A DNA stretch of 64,000 bases, taken from contig NZ_QKOE01000005.1 in NCBI RefSeq assembly GCF_003226565.1, positions 234,846-298,845 of the forward strand, given 5' to 3'. Under the pieces are notes generated by a model, which saw nothing but the letters and a program-made list of their open reading frames with translations, searched no databases and was not told the DNA's origin. Origin of the DNA: Parazoarcus communis SWub3 = DSM 12120. Its GTDB lineage: Bacteria > Pseudomonadota > Gammaproteobacteria > Burkholderiales > Rhodocyclaceae. Positions 19,815 to 27,811 of this stretch are shown one piece after another. Every line of letters begins with the position of its first letter. The first letter of the stretch is position 1. The translations under genes were made by a program, and so were the position numbers.

Positions 19815-20953
19815 GATCTGGCGTAACGGCTCATGGATTCGGGGATGGGCAGTTTCGATGGCAGCACCGGACGGGTTCTGCGTCCGGCGCGGTGGGCCTT
19901 GAGTTGCAGCACGTAAGTCAGCACATGGGCAACGGCTGCATAGAGCTGGGCGGGGATCTGCTGGTTGATCTGGGTGGTGAAGTACACCGCGCGGGCCAGC
20001 GGCGGTGCTTCCACCACTTCGAGACCGTGGCTGGCTGCAAGCTCCCGGATGTAAAGTGCGATTTCGTCGGTGCCTTTGGCGATCACATAGGGGGCTTCAG
20101 CCTTCCGGATGTCGTAGCGCAAGGCAACGGCATAGTGTTCGGGGTTCACCACGACAACGTTGGCGTCCTTGATCACGCGTGCGATCTGGCGCTGCAGGAG
20201 TTGACGCTGCAGTTGCTTGATACGAGCCTTGACCTCCGGGCGACCCTCGCGATTTTTCTGCTCTTCCTTGACCTCCTGCTTGCTCATGCGCATCTTTTTC
20301 AGAAAGAAGAAGCGTTGCAGTGGGATGTCGATGAAGGAAAACAGCACAAAGATCAGGATGAGCGTCAGCGCGATGTAGAAGGCCTGACTCATGGCTCCCG
20401 CGGTTGCGCTGTAGATGTCGCCACGCTGCAGTGCGATGAAACTGGGTGCGGCCACTGACAGAAGGTAGGCGGCTGTGGCAGTGAGCGCGGTAATCTTCAG
20501 GATGGATTTAGCCAGTTCCGTCCAGTTTTGTGCTGACACGATGCGGCCCAGACCGCTGATCGGGTTGAGCCGGCTCAGCTTGGGCATGAAGTTGGCGGAC
20601 GAACATACCCAGCCACCGGGTATCAGCGACAGTGCGATTACCAGCAGCGGGGTGATCAGCAACGGCATCATCAACCAGGCCAGGATGCCAAGACCGTGAC
20701 CGATGACCATCGCACTGTCGGCAGGCCGGATCTCGCTTTGCGAGAAGTCGATATAGGCAATCCGGAACAGATCCTGCAAGCCCTGGTAGAACATCGGAAA
20801 GCTGAACTTCAGTGCCAGCAGTGTCACCAGTAGGGATACGGTAGTCGCCAGATCCTTGGAGCGCGCGACCTGCCCCTCCTTGCGGCTCTTGTCGAGCTTG
20901 TGGGGGGTGGCCTGTTCGGTCTTTTCCTGAGCGCTGTCGTTCGGATCCGCCAT
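19811..20953 (-). CDS. flhB: Flagellar export switch protein FlhB (lateral type, LfhB)
   Basis: Membrane protein that switches export specificity from rod/hook to filament substrates after autocleavage. The 380 residues contain the N-terminal EKTEQATPHKLDKSRKEGQV, four transmembrane helices and the MSKQEVKEE helix. The cleavage site reads N270-P271-E272-H273, where most FlhB proteins have NPTH; Asn and Pro, the essential pair, are kept. The following YAVALRYD is standard. It starts directly after the fliR stop. Confidence 0.96.
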   Translation of the reverse strand: MADPNDSAQEKTEQATPHKLDKSRKEGQVARSKDLATTVSLLVTLLALKFSFPMFYQGLQDLFRIAYIDFSQSEIRPADSAMVIGHGLGILAWLMMPLLITPLLVIALSLIPGGWVCSSANFMPKLSRLNPISGLGRIVSAQNWTELAKSILKITALTATAAYLLSVAAPSFIALQRGDIYSATAGAMSQAFYIALTLILIFVLFSFIDIPLQRFFFLKKMRMSKQEVKEEQKNREGRPEVKARIKQLQRQLLQRQIARVIKDANVVVVNPEHYAVALRYDIRKAEAPYVIAKGTDEIALYIRELAASHGLEVVEAPPLARAVYFTTQINQQIPAQLYAAVAHVLTYVLQLKAHRAGRRTRPVLPSKLPIPESMSRYARS

Positions 20954-20955
20954 GG

Positions 20956-21744
20956 TCAGCTCCGCAGCACTTCATTCAGATTATCGAGCATCTGGCGGGT
21001 AAGCAGCAGATAGGTTTCGGCCAGATTGGGCAGGGTCAGGAAGATGCCGATCCAGCCGGTCAGGATCGCAATCGGGAAGCCGAGGGCAAACAGGTTCATT
21101 GCTGGCGAGATGCGGTTTAGCAAGCCGAAACCGAACAGGACCAGGGTCATGCAGAACACCAGCGGCAGGGACACCATGACCGCAGCAGACAGGGCCCAGC
21201 TCAGCGCCTGCAAGGTGCTGGTGAGGCCGGTGAAGTGGATGCCCGCGCCGATCGGCCAGAAGATGAAGCTCTGGTACAGCACGCTGATCAGGACAAGATG
21301 ACCATCGATGGCGAAGAACATCAGCACCAGCATGGTGTAATAGACCTGGTACAGCACCGACGACGATGACACGCCGTTCTGTGGGTCGTTGTAGCGCGCC
21401 ATGCTCATCCCCATCTGGGTGGAGATGGTTTCGCCGATCACGCTATACACCGTGAACACCAGTTGCAGCGCCAGTCCCAGCATGACACCGAAGGCGAGTT
21501 GCTCCAGCGTGGCGAGAATGCCGGCAAGCGACAATGCCTCCAGCGTAGGTGGGGCGGGCAGGGCGCCCCCCAGTGCGAGCGTGAGGGCGAGTGCAAGCAG
21601 GACGCGGATACGGATCGACACCGCGCTGTGGCTGAACACCGGTGCCAGGGTGAGCACAGCCAGAATGCGGCAGAACGGCCACCAATAGGCCTGCGCCTGC
21701 AACAACAGGCGATTGGCATCGAACAAGGCCTCGGTTGTGCCCAT
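20956..21744 (-). CDS. fliR: Flagellar export gate protein FliR
   Basis: Membrane component of the export gate that assembles with FliP and FliQ. The 262 residues from the ATG at 21744 match the family length, with about six transmembrane helices and the PLVFCMTLVLFGFGLLNRISP segment. An in-frame start 87 bp upstream would run through fliQ and add a non-conserved Ser/Arg-rich extension, so it is rejected. There are 7 bp between the fliQ stop and this start. Confidence 0.94.
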   Translation of the reverse strand: MGTTEALFDANRLLLQAQAYWWPFCRILAVLTLAPVFSHSAVSIRIRVLLALALTLALGGALPAPPTLEALSLAGILATLEQLAFGVMLGLALQLVFTVYSVIGETISTQMGMSMARYNDPQNGVSSSSVLYQVYYTMLVLMFFAIDGHLVLISVLYQSFIFWPIGAGIHFTGLTSTLQALSWALSAAVMVSLPLVFCMTLVLFGFGLLNRISPAMNLFALGFPIAILTGWIGIFLTLPNLAETYLLLTRQMLDNLNEVLRS

Positions 21745-21751
21745 GGCCTGT

Positions 21752-22024
21752 TCAGCCGACCATGCGGCCGGCTTGCTGGAAGATCTCGATGAACAACTCG
21801 GCCAGCGTACGCTGGATCCAGTTGCCCGCAAACACCAGCATGCCCAGGGTTATCAGCAGGCGTGGCAGGAAGCTGAGCATCTGCTCGTTGATCTGGGTTG
21901 CGGCCTGGAAGATGCTGACAATCAGCCCGCCGAGCAGGCTCGGGATGATCAGTACGCAGACGATGATCGTGATCGTATAGACCGCGTTCGAGACGATCGC
22001 AACGGTAGCTTCAGGCGTCAGCAT
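21752..22024 (-). CDS. fliQ: Flagellar export gate protein FliQ
   Basis: A 90-residue protein with two transmembrane helices (about residues 17-37 and 52-72), typical of FliQ, with the QINEQMLSFLPRL loop between them. The ATG at 22024 gives the standard MLTPEATVAI N-terminus; a start 30 bp upstream would overlap the fliP end. It is third from last in the export operon before fliR, flhB and flhA. Confidence 0.94.
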   Translation of the reverse strand: MLTPEATVAIVSNAVYTITIIVCVLIIPSLLGGLIVSIFQAATQINEQMLSFLPRLLITLGMLVFAGNWIQRTLAELFIEIFQQAGRMVG

Positions 22025-22037
22025 TGCGTGCTCCGTC

Positions 22038-22781
22038 TCAATAGGCCTGCACACTGGAGCTGAGCGTGCCCATCAGCAGCGACCAGCCATCCACCAGCAC
22101 GAAGATCATCAACTTGAATGGCAGCGACACCATCATCGGCGACAACATCATCATGCCCATTGCCATCAACACGCTGGCCACCACCAGATCGATGACGAGG
22201 AAGGGTACGAAGATCATGAAACCGAGCTGGAAGGCCGTCTTCAGCTCACTGAGCACGAAGGCGGGCAGGAGCAGGGTGAAATCCAGGTCCGAGAGTTGGG
22301 GCGGTACCGTCTCGTTGGCCAGCCCGACGATGGTCTGCAACGCGACCTCATCGGTCTGGGCAAGCATGAAACGGCTCAAGACGTCGCGACCCTTTGTCAG
22401 GCCCTGCTCCAGGGTGATCTGATTCGACTGAAACGGTTGATAAGCGTCCTGATACATCTCCTGCCAGACAGGGCGCATCACCAGCAGCGTCAGACATAGC
22501 GCGATGCCAATCAGCACATTGTTCGGCGGTGTCTGCTGCAGACCGATGGCCTGGCGCAGAATTGCCAGGACGATGATGAAGCGGGTAAAGCAGGTGGTCA
22601 GCATCAGCATTGCCGGCAAAAAGCCGAGCAGGGTCATGACGATCAGGATCTGTAGCTTGACGCTCAGCTCCTGTCCGCCTTCCACAGTATTCAGCGACAA
22701 TAACGTGATATCACCACCGGTTTGCGCCAGCACGGTGCCTGGCACGGCCAGCAGCCAGACCAGGTGCAGCAGTCGCTTCAC
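22038..22781 (-). CDS. fliP: Flagellar export gate protein FliP
   Basis: Core of the export gate, 247 residues. It begins with a cleavable signal peptide (residues about 1-19, ending VLAQ), as in most FliP proteins, followed by the conserved TTCFTRFIIVLAILRQAIGLQQTPPNN segment and C-terminal transmembrane helices. It overlaps fliN by 4 bp (ATGA). There is no fliO between fliN and fliP, where that gene normally sits. Confidence 0.95.
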   Translation of the reverse strand: MKRLLHLVWLLAVPGTVLAQTGGDITLLSLNTVEGGQELSVKLQILIVMTLLGFLPAMLMLTTCFTRFIIVLAILRQAIGLQQTPPNNVLIGIALCLTLLVMRPVWQEMYQDAYQPFQSNQITLEQGLTKGRDVLSRFMLAQTDEVALQTIVGLANETVPPQLSDLDFTLLLPAFVLSELKTAFQLGFMIFVPFLVIDLVVASVLMAMGMMMLSPMMVSLPFKLMIFVLVDGWSLLMGTLSSSVQAY

Positions 22782-23146
22782 GATGCAATGCCCTTTAGCC
22801 CCGGACCTGCCAGCTCGATGATGCGCAAACCGTAGTTGCCACTGGTTACCACAACTTCGGCCTTGGCAAAGAGATTGCCATTGACCTTGACATCGAGCGG
22901 CTCGCCGGCGAGCTTGTCGAGCGTGATCACGCTGTTGGCGTCCACTTCCATCAGGTCCTTGAGAGGTAGCTCCACCGAAGCGACCTCCAGCGTGACCTGG
23001 ACCGGTATCTTGCCGAAGAAGCTCAGGTCCTGTTGCGGCAGGCGTGGGCGTACCTCATCTGCTGCCTGGGGCTGCGCGAACGTAGCGTCAAGGTCTACGC
23101 CGTTGATCAGGCTGTCCAGTTCAGTATCCATCGTTGCGTCGTTCAT
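22778..23146 (-). CDS. fliN: Flagellar motor switch protein FliN
   Basis: C-ring protein of 122 residues with a C-terminal SpoA domain (about residues 45-120: PVQVTLEVASVELPLKDL to AEVVVTSGNYGLRI). The ATG at 23146 overlaps the fliM stop (ATGA); an in-frame start 33 bp upstream is inside fliM and is not preferred. The N-terminal 45 residues are linker-like and poorly conserved. Confidence 0.92.
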   Translation of the reverse strand: MNDATMDTELDSLINGVDLDATFAQPQAADEVRPRLPQQDLSFFGKIPVQVTLEVASVELPLKDLMEVDANSVITLDKLAGEPLDVKVNGNLFAKAEVVVTSGNYGLRIIELAGPGLKGIAS

Positions 23147-23988
23147 GGGTTTGACACGCTCTCGAGTGAAGTCAGACAAAGCGCGCCAGCATGTTCATAG
23201 ATGGCGCCGGAAAAAAGGGGGTGGCGGTTGATCCGCACCTCGCAGCGTTCGCGCAGGCGTATGGGCAGTACATCGCCGGGTTGCAAAGCCATCACCCCGG
23301 CGAGGGGAAGTTGCGCGGATGCCAGTACGCATTCGAGACGCAGCGGCAGACGTTTGATACTGTCGTCCGCAACGACCCCGGTGGAGACGGCAGTCTTGCC
23401 GGCAAGACGCGTGGTCAGGGTGTCGCAGGCACGGCTATCGAGAAAGATGTGCAGCGATGCAGTCTGTCCGCTCAGATGGCTGGTCAGCACATACTCGATC
23501 ACCTGTTCCCATTGAGGCTGATCGTAGGCGTCGAGGTGAGGTTCGATCTCGCCAGCAGCGCCGCCTGCCATCAGCGCATGGACGACGATGTCGACCAGAT
23601 CGCGGCCCAACCGGTCACGAAGACGTTGCTCCGAGGTGCTGATGTTGGGCAGGCCTTCCTTGGCGCGTACCCGCACCCCGCCGTAATAGCACTCGAGCGC
23701 TTCGCCCAGCAGTTCGCGATCGATAGCGAAACCGAATTTGCCGACCCGGTTGCGAAACAGGCAATCAGGCTCCAGATCAACCTGTTCATGCACCGCCATC
23801 CGGCCCGACTCGAGGTTGATGCGGAAGTTGCGCAGGAAGTAGTCGCTGATCAGCCGAGGATACTTGTTCACCGTCTCGCTGATGTATTGCGGCACCTTGT
23901 GATAGTGCCTGCCCAGTTTATGAGGTTTGAGCCGCACCAGCGCATCGGGCGGAACGTCGTGCTGGACTTTCGATTTTCCGGCAGTCAT
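23143..23988 (-). CDS. fliM: Flagellar motor switch protein FliM, lacking the usual CheY-binding N-terminus
   Basis: C-ring protein linking FliG and FliN, 281 residues from the ATG at 23988, which has AGGAG 11 bases upstream. The FliM middle domain starts at about residue 15 (LKPHKLGRHYHKVPQYISE), and a SpoA-like domain ends the protein. The typical first 15 residues (LSQxEIDALL, the CheY-P docking peptide) are absent from this start. A GTG at 24093 is in frame and would add 35 residues with the string GIDCLLSAQAE, a weak resemblance, but has no clear ribosome-binding site. First gene of the export operon. Confidence 0.88.
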   Translation of the reverse strand: MTAGKSKVQHDVPPDALVRLKPHKLGRHYHKVPQYISETVNKYPRLISDYFLRNFRINLESGRMAVHEQVDLEPDCLFRNRVGKFGFAIDRELLGEALECYYGGVRVRAKEGLPNISTSEQRLRDRLGRDLVDIVVHALMAGGAAGEIEPHLDAYDQPQWEQVIEYVLTSHLSGQTASLHIFLDSRACDTLTTRLAGKTAVSTGVVADDSIKRLPLRLECVLASAQLPLAGVMALQPGDVLPIRLRERCEVRINRHPLFSGAIYEHAGALCLTSLESVSNP

Positions 23989-24119
23989 GAACGGCGGTGC
24001 TCCTGGAATGGAATGTTGCGCTGCATTAAACGAGTGGGTGAGTTCAGCCTGCGCGGACAGCAGACAGTCGATGCCAGACCGCGGGAGACGCACGAAGTCT
24101 AGGGTGTGGGCTAATGAAA

Positions 24120-24190
24120 ATTAAATCAAAAGATATCAAAAGCCGTTTATTACATGGCTTTTGAGTCGATTGAGATCATTTGATCAAAAG
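24120..24190. promoter_or_regulatory. AT-rich inverted repeats between fliM and lafK
   Basis: This A+T-rich stretch stands out from the G+C-rich surroundings. CAAAAGCC (24137-24144) and GGCTTTTG (24156-24163) form an 8-bp inverted repeat with an 11-nt loop, and TTTGATCAAA (24179-24188) is a perfect palindrome. They sit in the divergent control region of the fliM and lafK operons and could be operators or an mRNA leader hairpin of the fliM transcript. Function is unknown. Confidence 0.4.
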
Positions 24191-24309
24191 TGATTCGGCC
24201 CTGGTGGGGTGTTGTTGTTATGGTCCGCAGGCATCGCGCCTGTGTTTGCTGCATTGCACACAGGAGGCGGGTGTTGCCCTTGATCAGTCGCATGAGGCGA
24301 TAGCGTGAT

Positions 24310-24336
24310 GAGGCGACAAACCCGTGCCAAGGCTTA
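24310..24336 (-). promoter_or_regulatory. LafS/sigma-28-like motif (minus strand) upstream of fliM, overlapping a sigma-54-like -24 box
   Basis: Read on the minus strand: TAAG (24336-24333), 15 nt, GTCGCCTC (24317-24310). Inside the spacer the minus strand reads TGGCACG-GGTT-TGTC (24329-24315), which has a perfect sigma-54 -24 element but a poor -12. It could therefore serve LafK/sigma-54, LafS, or both. The distance to the fliM ATG is more than 300 bp. Confidence 0.45.
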
Positions 24337-24363
24337 AATCAGATATCTCAGGAGAGTGCCAGC

Positions 24364-25779
24364 GTGAACACGACCAGCCAGGCGAGGGTCCATGCGGACG
24401 TACCGATCGGGGATGAACTCCCCGGCGGGCGGACCGTGCTCCTGATGGAGCATGGGATTGAAGGTAGTCTGTCGGCGGTTCGTCAACAACTGTCCAATCA
24501 GGGTTACGAACTCCTCAGCAGCCCGCCTGCCGGGCTGCCCGTACCGAGCGAGCTTGGCGGCGTAGACATCGTCTTTGTCGCGCTCGAGGGGGTTGAGGCG
24601 GCTGTCCTGTATCGGTGGATCGAACGCCTGGCCAATCGTTGGCCGCGTATCGCGGTGGTGCCGGTGGTTGGCTATGACGATCAGGAGCAGGCGGCTCGAC
24701 TGCTCGAACTGGGTTGTGTGGATTACCTGTTGTCACCCTTCAGCGGCCATCAGTTAATCCAGTTGATGCGCAGGCTCGACCATGTTGAGCATGCTGATGA
24801 GTTTTTCGTGTCCCGTTCGCATGCCGGTCGTCGTCTGTTGGCCATGGCCCAGCGCGTGGCAATGGCGCGTGCGCCCATTTTGATAACCGGGGAGACGGGT
24901 ACCGGCAAGGAAATGATGGCGCGCTACATTCATCGCTTCTCCGCGATGGACGGTTCGCCGTTTGTCGCGGTGAATTGTGCGGCCATTCCAGAGGCCATGC
25001 TCGAATCCATTCTGTTCGGTCACGAGCGCGGCGCTTTTACCGGAGCGGTTACTGCCCAGCCCGGCAAGTTTGAGCAGGCAAATGGCGGCACCTTGCTGCT
25101 TGATGAAATCGGCGAGCTCAGCCTGCCGCTGCAGGCAAAGTTGTTGCGAGTGTTGCAGGAGCAGCGCGTCGAGCGCCTGGGGGCTCAGCGCGATCTTGCC
25201 CTGGACGTCCGGGTGATTGCGGCGACCAACCGTGACTTGTGGCAGGAAGTGGAGCAAGGGCGGTTTCGTGCTGACTTGTTGTTTCGCCTCGATGTGCTCA
25301 GCCTGCATGTCGCGCCGTTACGCGAGCGGACCGAGGATGTCATTGCGCTGGCCGAACGGTTCATCGAGAAGTACGCGCCGGGCGAGCCTGCGGCCGAACT
25401 GCTCACCCCGTCTGCCCGTGCGGCCCTGCTGGCACATGACTGGCCGGGCAATGTTCGCGAACTGGAGAATACCTTGCAGCGCGCACTGGTGCTGCGCAAC
25501 GGTCTGTTCATCCAGCCGCGTGACCTGCGCCTGCCAATGTCAGCTAACCCGTGTGCCGAGGCGAAGGAGCAAGACGTGCTGCCGTCCATGCCTGGGGAGC
25601 AGGGCAAGGCCGCGCTGCGAGCCAGCGGCAAATGGGCCGAATACCAGCATGTAATCGAGACCATCCGCCAATGTGGTGGCCACAAGAGCAAGGCTGCAGA
25701 GCGTCTTGGCATGACGCCACGTGCCTTGCGCTATCGCCTCAATGCCATGCGCGAGCAGGGTGTCCAGGTCCCAGTCTAG
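24364..25779 (+). CDS. lafK: Sigma-54-dependent activator LafK, master regulator of the lateral flagellar locus
   Basis: Enhancer-binding AAA+ activator of 471 residues. Residues about 23-140 fold like a receiver domain but lack an obvious phosphoacceptor Asp (the strand reads DIVFVAL). The AAA+ core has Walker A GETGTGKE (176-183), the sigma-54-contacting GAFTGA loop (223-228) and a Walker B-like [10 protein letters not shown] Fis-type helix-turn-helix ends the protein ([22 protein letters not shown]). It starts with GTG after AGGAG. LafK holds this place, between lfiM and lfiE, in the E. coli Flag-2 and Vibrio lateral loci. fliE begins 13 bp downstream. Confidence 0.9.
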   Translation: MNTTSQARVHADVPIGDELPGGRTVLLMEHGIEGSLSAVRQQLSNQGYELLSSPPAGLPVPSELGGVDIVFVALEGVEAAVLYRWIERLANRWPRIAVVPVVGYDDQEQAARLLELGCVDYLLSPFSGHQLIQLMRRLDHVEHADEFFVSRSHAGRRLLAMAQRVAMARAPILITGETGTGKEMMARYIHRFSAMDGSPFVAVNCAAIPEAMLESILFGHERGAFTGAVTAQPGKFEQANGGTLLLDEIGELSLPLQAKLLRVLQEQRVERLGAQRDLALDVRVIAATNRDLWQEVEQGRFRADLLFRLDVLSLHVAPLRERTEDVIALAERFIEKYAPGEPAAELLTPSARAALLAHDWPGNVRELENTLQRALVLRNGLFIQPRDLRLPMSANPCAEAKEQDVLPSMPGEQGKAALRASGKWAEYQHVIETIRQCGGHKSKAAERLGMTPRALRYRLNAMREQGVQVPV

Positions 25780-25792
25780 GAGATACAAGTCA

Positions 25793-26122
25793 ATGAATTC
25801 GATGCAATCCGTTCAGCTTGATCTGATCGAGCGCATGTCGGCCATGAAGCTGGCCTCGACTGGCGCAGCCGTACGCGGCGCCTTCGAGCCCCCGACGCAG
25901 ATCGGCGGTATATCGCAAGCTTTCGAGCAGGTACTGCGTTCCATCGACGCTGAGCAGCACCGCGCGGGCCAAGCCCAGGCTGATGTGGACTCCGGCAAGA
26001 GCAAGGATCTGGTCGGCGCCATGATCCTCAGCCAGAAGGCGAGCCTGTCCTTTTCTGCGCTGCTGCAGGTGCGTAACAAGGTCAGCAGCGCTTTTGATGA
26101 AATCATGAGGATGCCGGTCTGA
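25793..26122 (+). CDS. fliE: Flagellar MS-ring/rod junction protein FliE
   Basis: Links the MS ring to the proximal rod; 109 residues, normal for FliE. The C-terminal half carries [26 protein letters not shown], the family signature ending in M-x-V. The ATG at 25793 is preceded by AGGAG at 10 bases, just after the lafK stop; earlier in-frame starts lie inside lafK. First structural gene of fliEFGHIJ. Confidence 0.95.
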   Translation: MNSMQSVQLDLIERMSAMKLASTGAAVRGAFEPPTQIGGISQAFEQVLRSIDAEQHRAGQAQADVDSGKSKDLVGAMILSQKASLSFSALLQVRNKVSSAFDEIMRMPV

Positions 26123-26140
26123 CCGGCGGGGTGACTGACC

Positions 26141-27796
26141 GTGCTGCAAACCATCAAGACCAAATTGCCGCCGATGAGCGGCTTTGCGTTCGATCAACGG
26201 ACCGTGACCCTGGCCATTGCTGCGCTTGCGGCGGCGGCTTCCATTGGCATCGGCATCTATATCTGGAGCGAGCCCTCATCCTACCGCCCCCTTTACGGCG
26301 CGGGTGAGGCCTATCGCGCCGCCGAGGTCATCCAGGTGCTGGAGGCTGAGGCGGTGCCTTACCGCTTGCATCCGCAGAGTGGTCAGGTGCTGGTGCGAGA
26401 CGACCAGCTTGCGTCAGCCCGCATGCAACTTTCCGCCCGGGGTGTGGAGGTGGCGGTTCCGCCCGGCTATGAACTGTTTGATCGTGAGGATCCGCTCGGT
26501 ACCAGCCAGTTCGTTCAGGATGTGCGGCTCAAGCGCAGTCTCGAAGGCGAACTCGCACGTACCATCATGAGTCTGCGCGGAGTTGATCAGGCACGGGTAC
26601 ATGTCGCCCGTGAGGAAAGCCGGTCCTTTGTCGTCGGCCGGCGTGAACCGGCAAAGGCGTCGGTGATGTTGCAGTTGGTGCCCGGACACAAACTGGGGGA
26701 AGAGCAGGTTACCGCCATCGTCAACCTGGTTTCCAACAGCGTGCCCAAACTCGCGCCCGCCGACGTCAGCGTGGTTGATCAGTACGGCACGCTGCTGTCC
26801 CGTGGCCTGGGTGACAGCGGTGCTTCACAGCGCAGCGCCAAGGTGGTCGAGGACTATCGCAACTCGGCGATCGGCAATGTTGAACAGGTATTGGCGCCGG
26901 TCATTGGTGCTGGCAATTTTCGAGTCAGCATCACGCCCGACTTCGATCTGAGCCAGCGTGAGGAAACCACTCAAACCTACGCATCCGACCCACGCATACG
27001 CAACGAGACCGTGCGCAGCGAGAGTGCGCTGGATCGGCTGGCGCTAGGTGTGCCCGGCTCGCTGAGCAATCTGCCGGTGCAGCGTCCGCAGGGACAGCAA
27101 AATGGTGGCGACGGCGAGAATCGAGGTGCGACATCCTTACGCGAAGAGTCGGTACGTCAGCTCGACTATGGTCAGTCGGTCATGCATGTCAGGCACGCTC
27201 CGTTTGAGCTGCGTCAGCAGAGCGTCGCGGTGGTGCTCAATGCCCAGAGTGGCCCGGAAGGTGGATGGACGCCCGAGCTTCGGGAAGAAGTCCTTGCCAT
27301 GGTGCGCAACGCAGTCGGCTTCAATGGTGCCCGGGGTGATCAGCTCAGCCTGAGCGTGTTGCCATTTGCCCCGCCCGCCGATGCGGTCGCTGCTGCCTGG
27401 TGGGAAAACCCGGCAATCCGCGAGTACGCCCGCCTTGCCGGTCTGTTGCTGATTGCCGTTCTGGTCCTGCTGCTGGTGGTGCGTCCTGCAATCAGGATGG
27501 CCACGGCAAAGCGGGAGGCCGAACGTGAAATCACTGATCTCGAGCAGGTGGTCGACGACAGCGGCCCGTCCGACCTGATGCCACATCCGCGTCTGGCACG
27601 CCCCGGCGAACATGCTGCACTGACGGTGCTGAGCGAATTGAGCCCACTTTCGGAAATTCGCCTGCCTGCGCCGGACTCCGGGCTGGAACTGCAGGTCGAG
27701 CACCTGCGCATGCTCGCCCGAACCGAGCCCGAGCGGGTGTCCGAGGTGCTCAAGCACTGGATCGGACGCAATGATCATGATCTCAATCCCGCTTGA
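26141..27796 (+). CDS. fliF: Flagellar MS-ring protein FliF
   Basis: Forms the MS ring in the inner membrane. The 551 residues have two transmembrane helices near the ends (about residues 25-45 and 424-445) around the large periplasmic ring-building domains, and a C-terminal FliG-binding tail. SLRGVDQARVHVA and the region with GAGNFRVSITPDFDLSQREETT are characteristic. The start is GTG (26141), 18 bp after fliE. Confidence 0.96.
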   Translation: MLQTIKTKLPPMSGFAFDQRTVTLAIAALAAAASIGIGIYIWSEPSSYRPLYGAGEAYRAAEVIQVLEAEAVPYRLHPQSGQVLVRDDQLASARMQLSARGVEVAVPPGYELFDREDPLGTSQFVQDVRLKRSLEGELARTIMSLRGVDQARVHVAREESRSFVVGRREPAKASVMLQLVPGHKLGEEQVTAIVNLVSNSVPKLAPADVSVVDQYGTLLSRGLGDSGASQRSAKVVEDYRNSAIGNVEQVLAPVIGAGNFRVSITPDFDLSQREETTQTYASDPRIRNETVRSESALDRLALGVPGSLSNLPVQRPQGQQNGGDGENRGATSLREESVRQLDYGQSVMHVRHAPFELRQQSVAVVLNAQSGPEGGWTPELREEVLAMVRNAVGFNGARGDQLSLSVLPFAPPADAVAAAWWENPAIREYARLAGLLLIAVLVLLLVVRPAIRMATAKREAEREITDLEQVVDDSGPSDLMPHPRLARPGEHAALTVLSELSPLSEIRLPAPDSGLELQVEHLRMLARTEPERVSEVLKHWIGRNDHDLNPA

Positions 27797-27811
27797 TCCA
27801 AGGAGGGCGCG

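Noticed and set aside
24247-24262. A possible sigma-54 promoter for lafK, TGTTTGC-N4-TTGC
   Set aside because: It lacks the invariant GG of the -24 element, so the match to TTGC alone is not enough.
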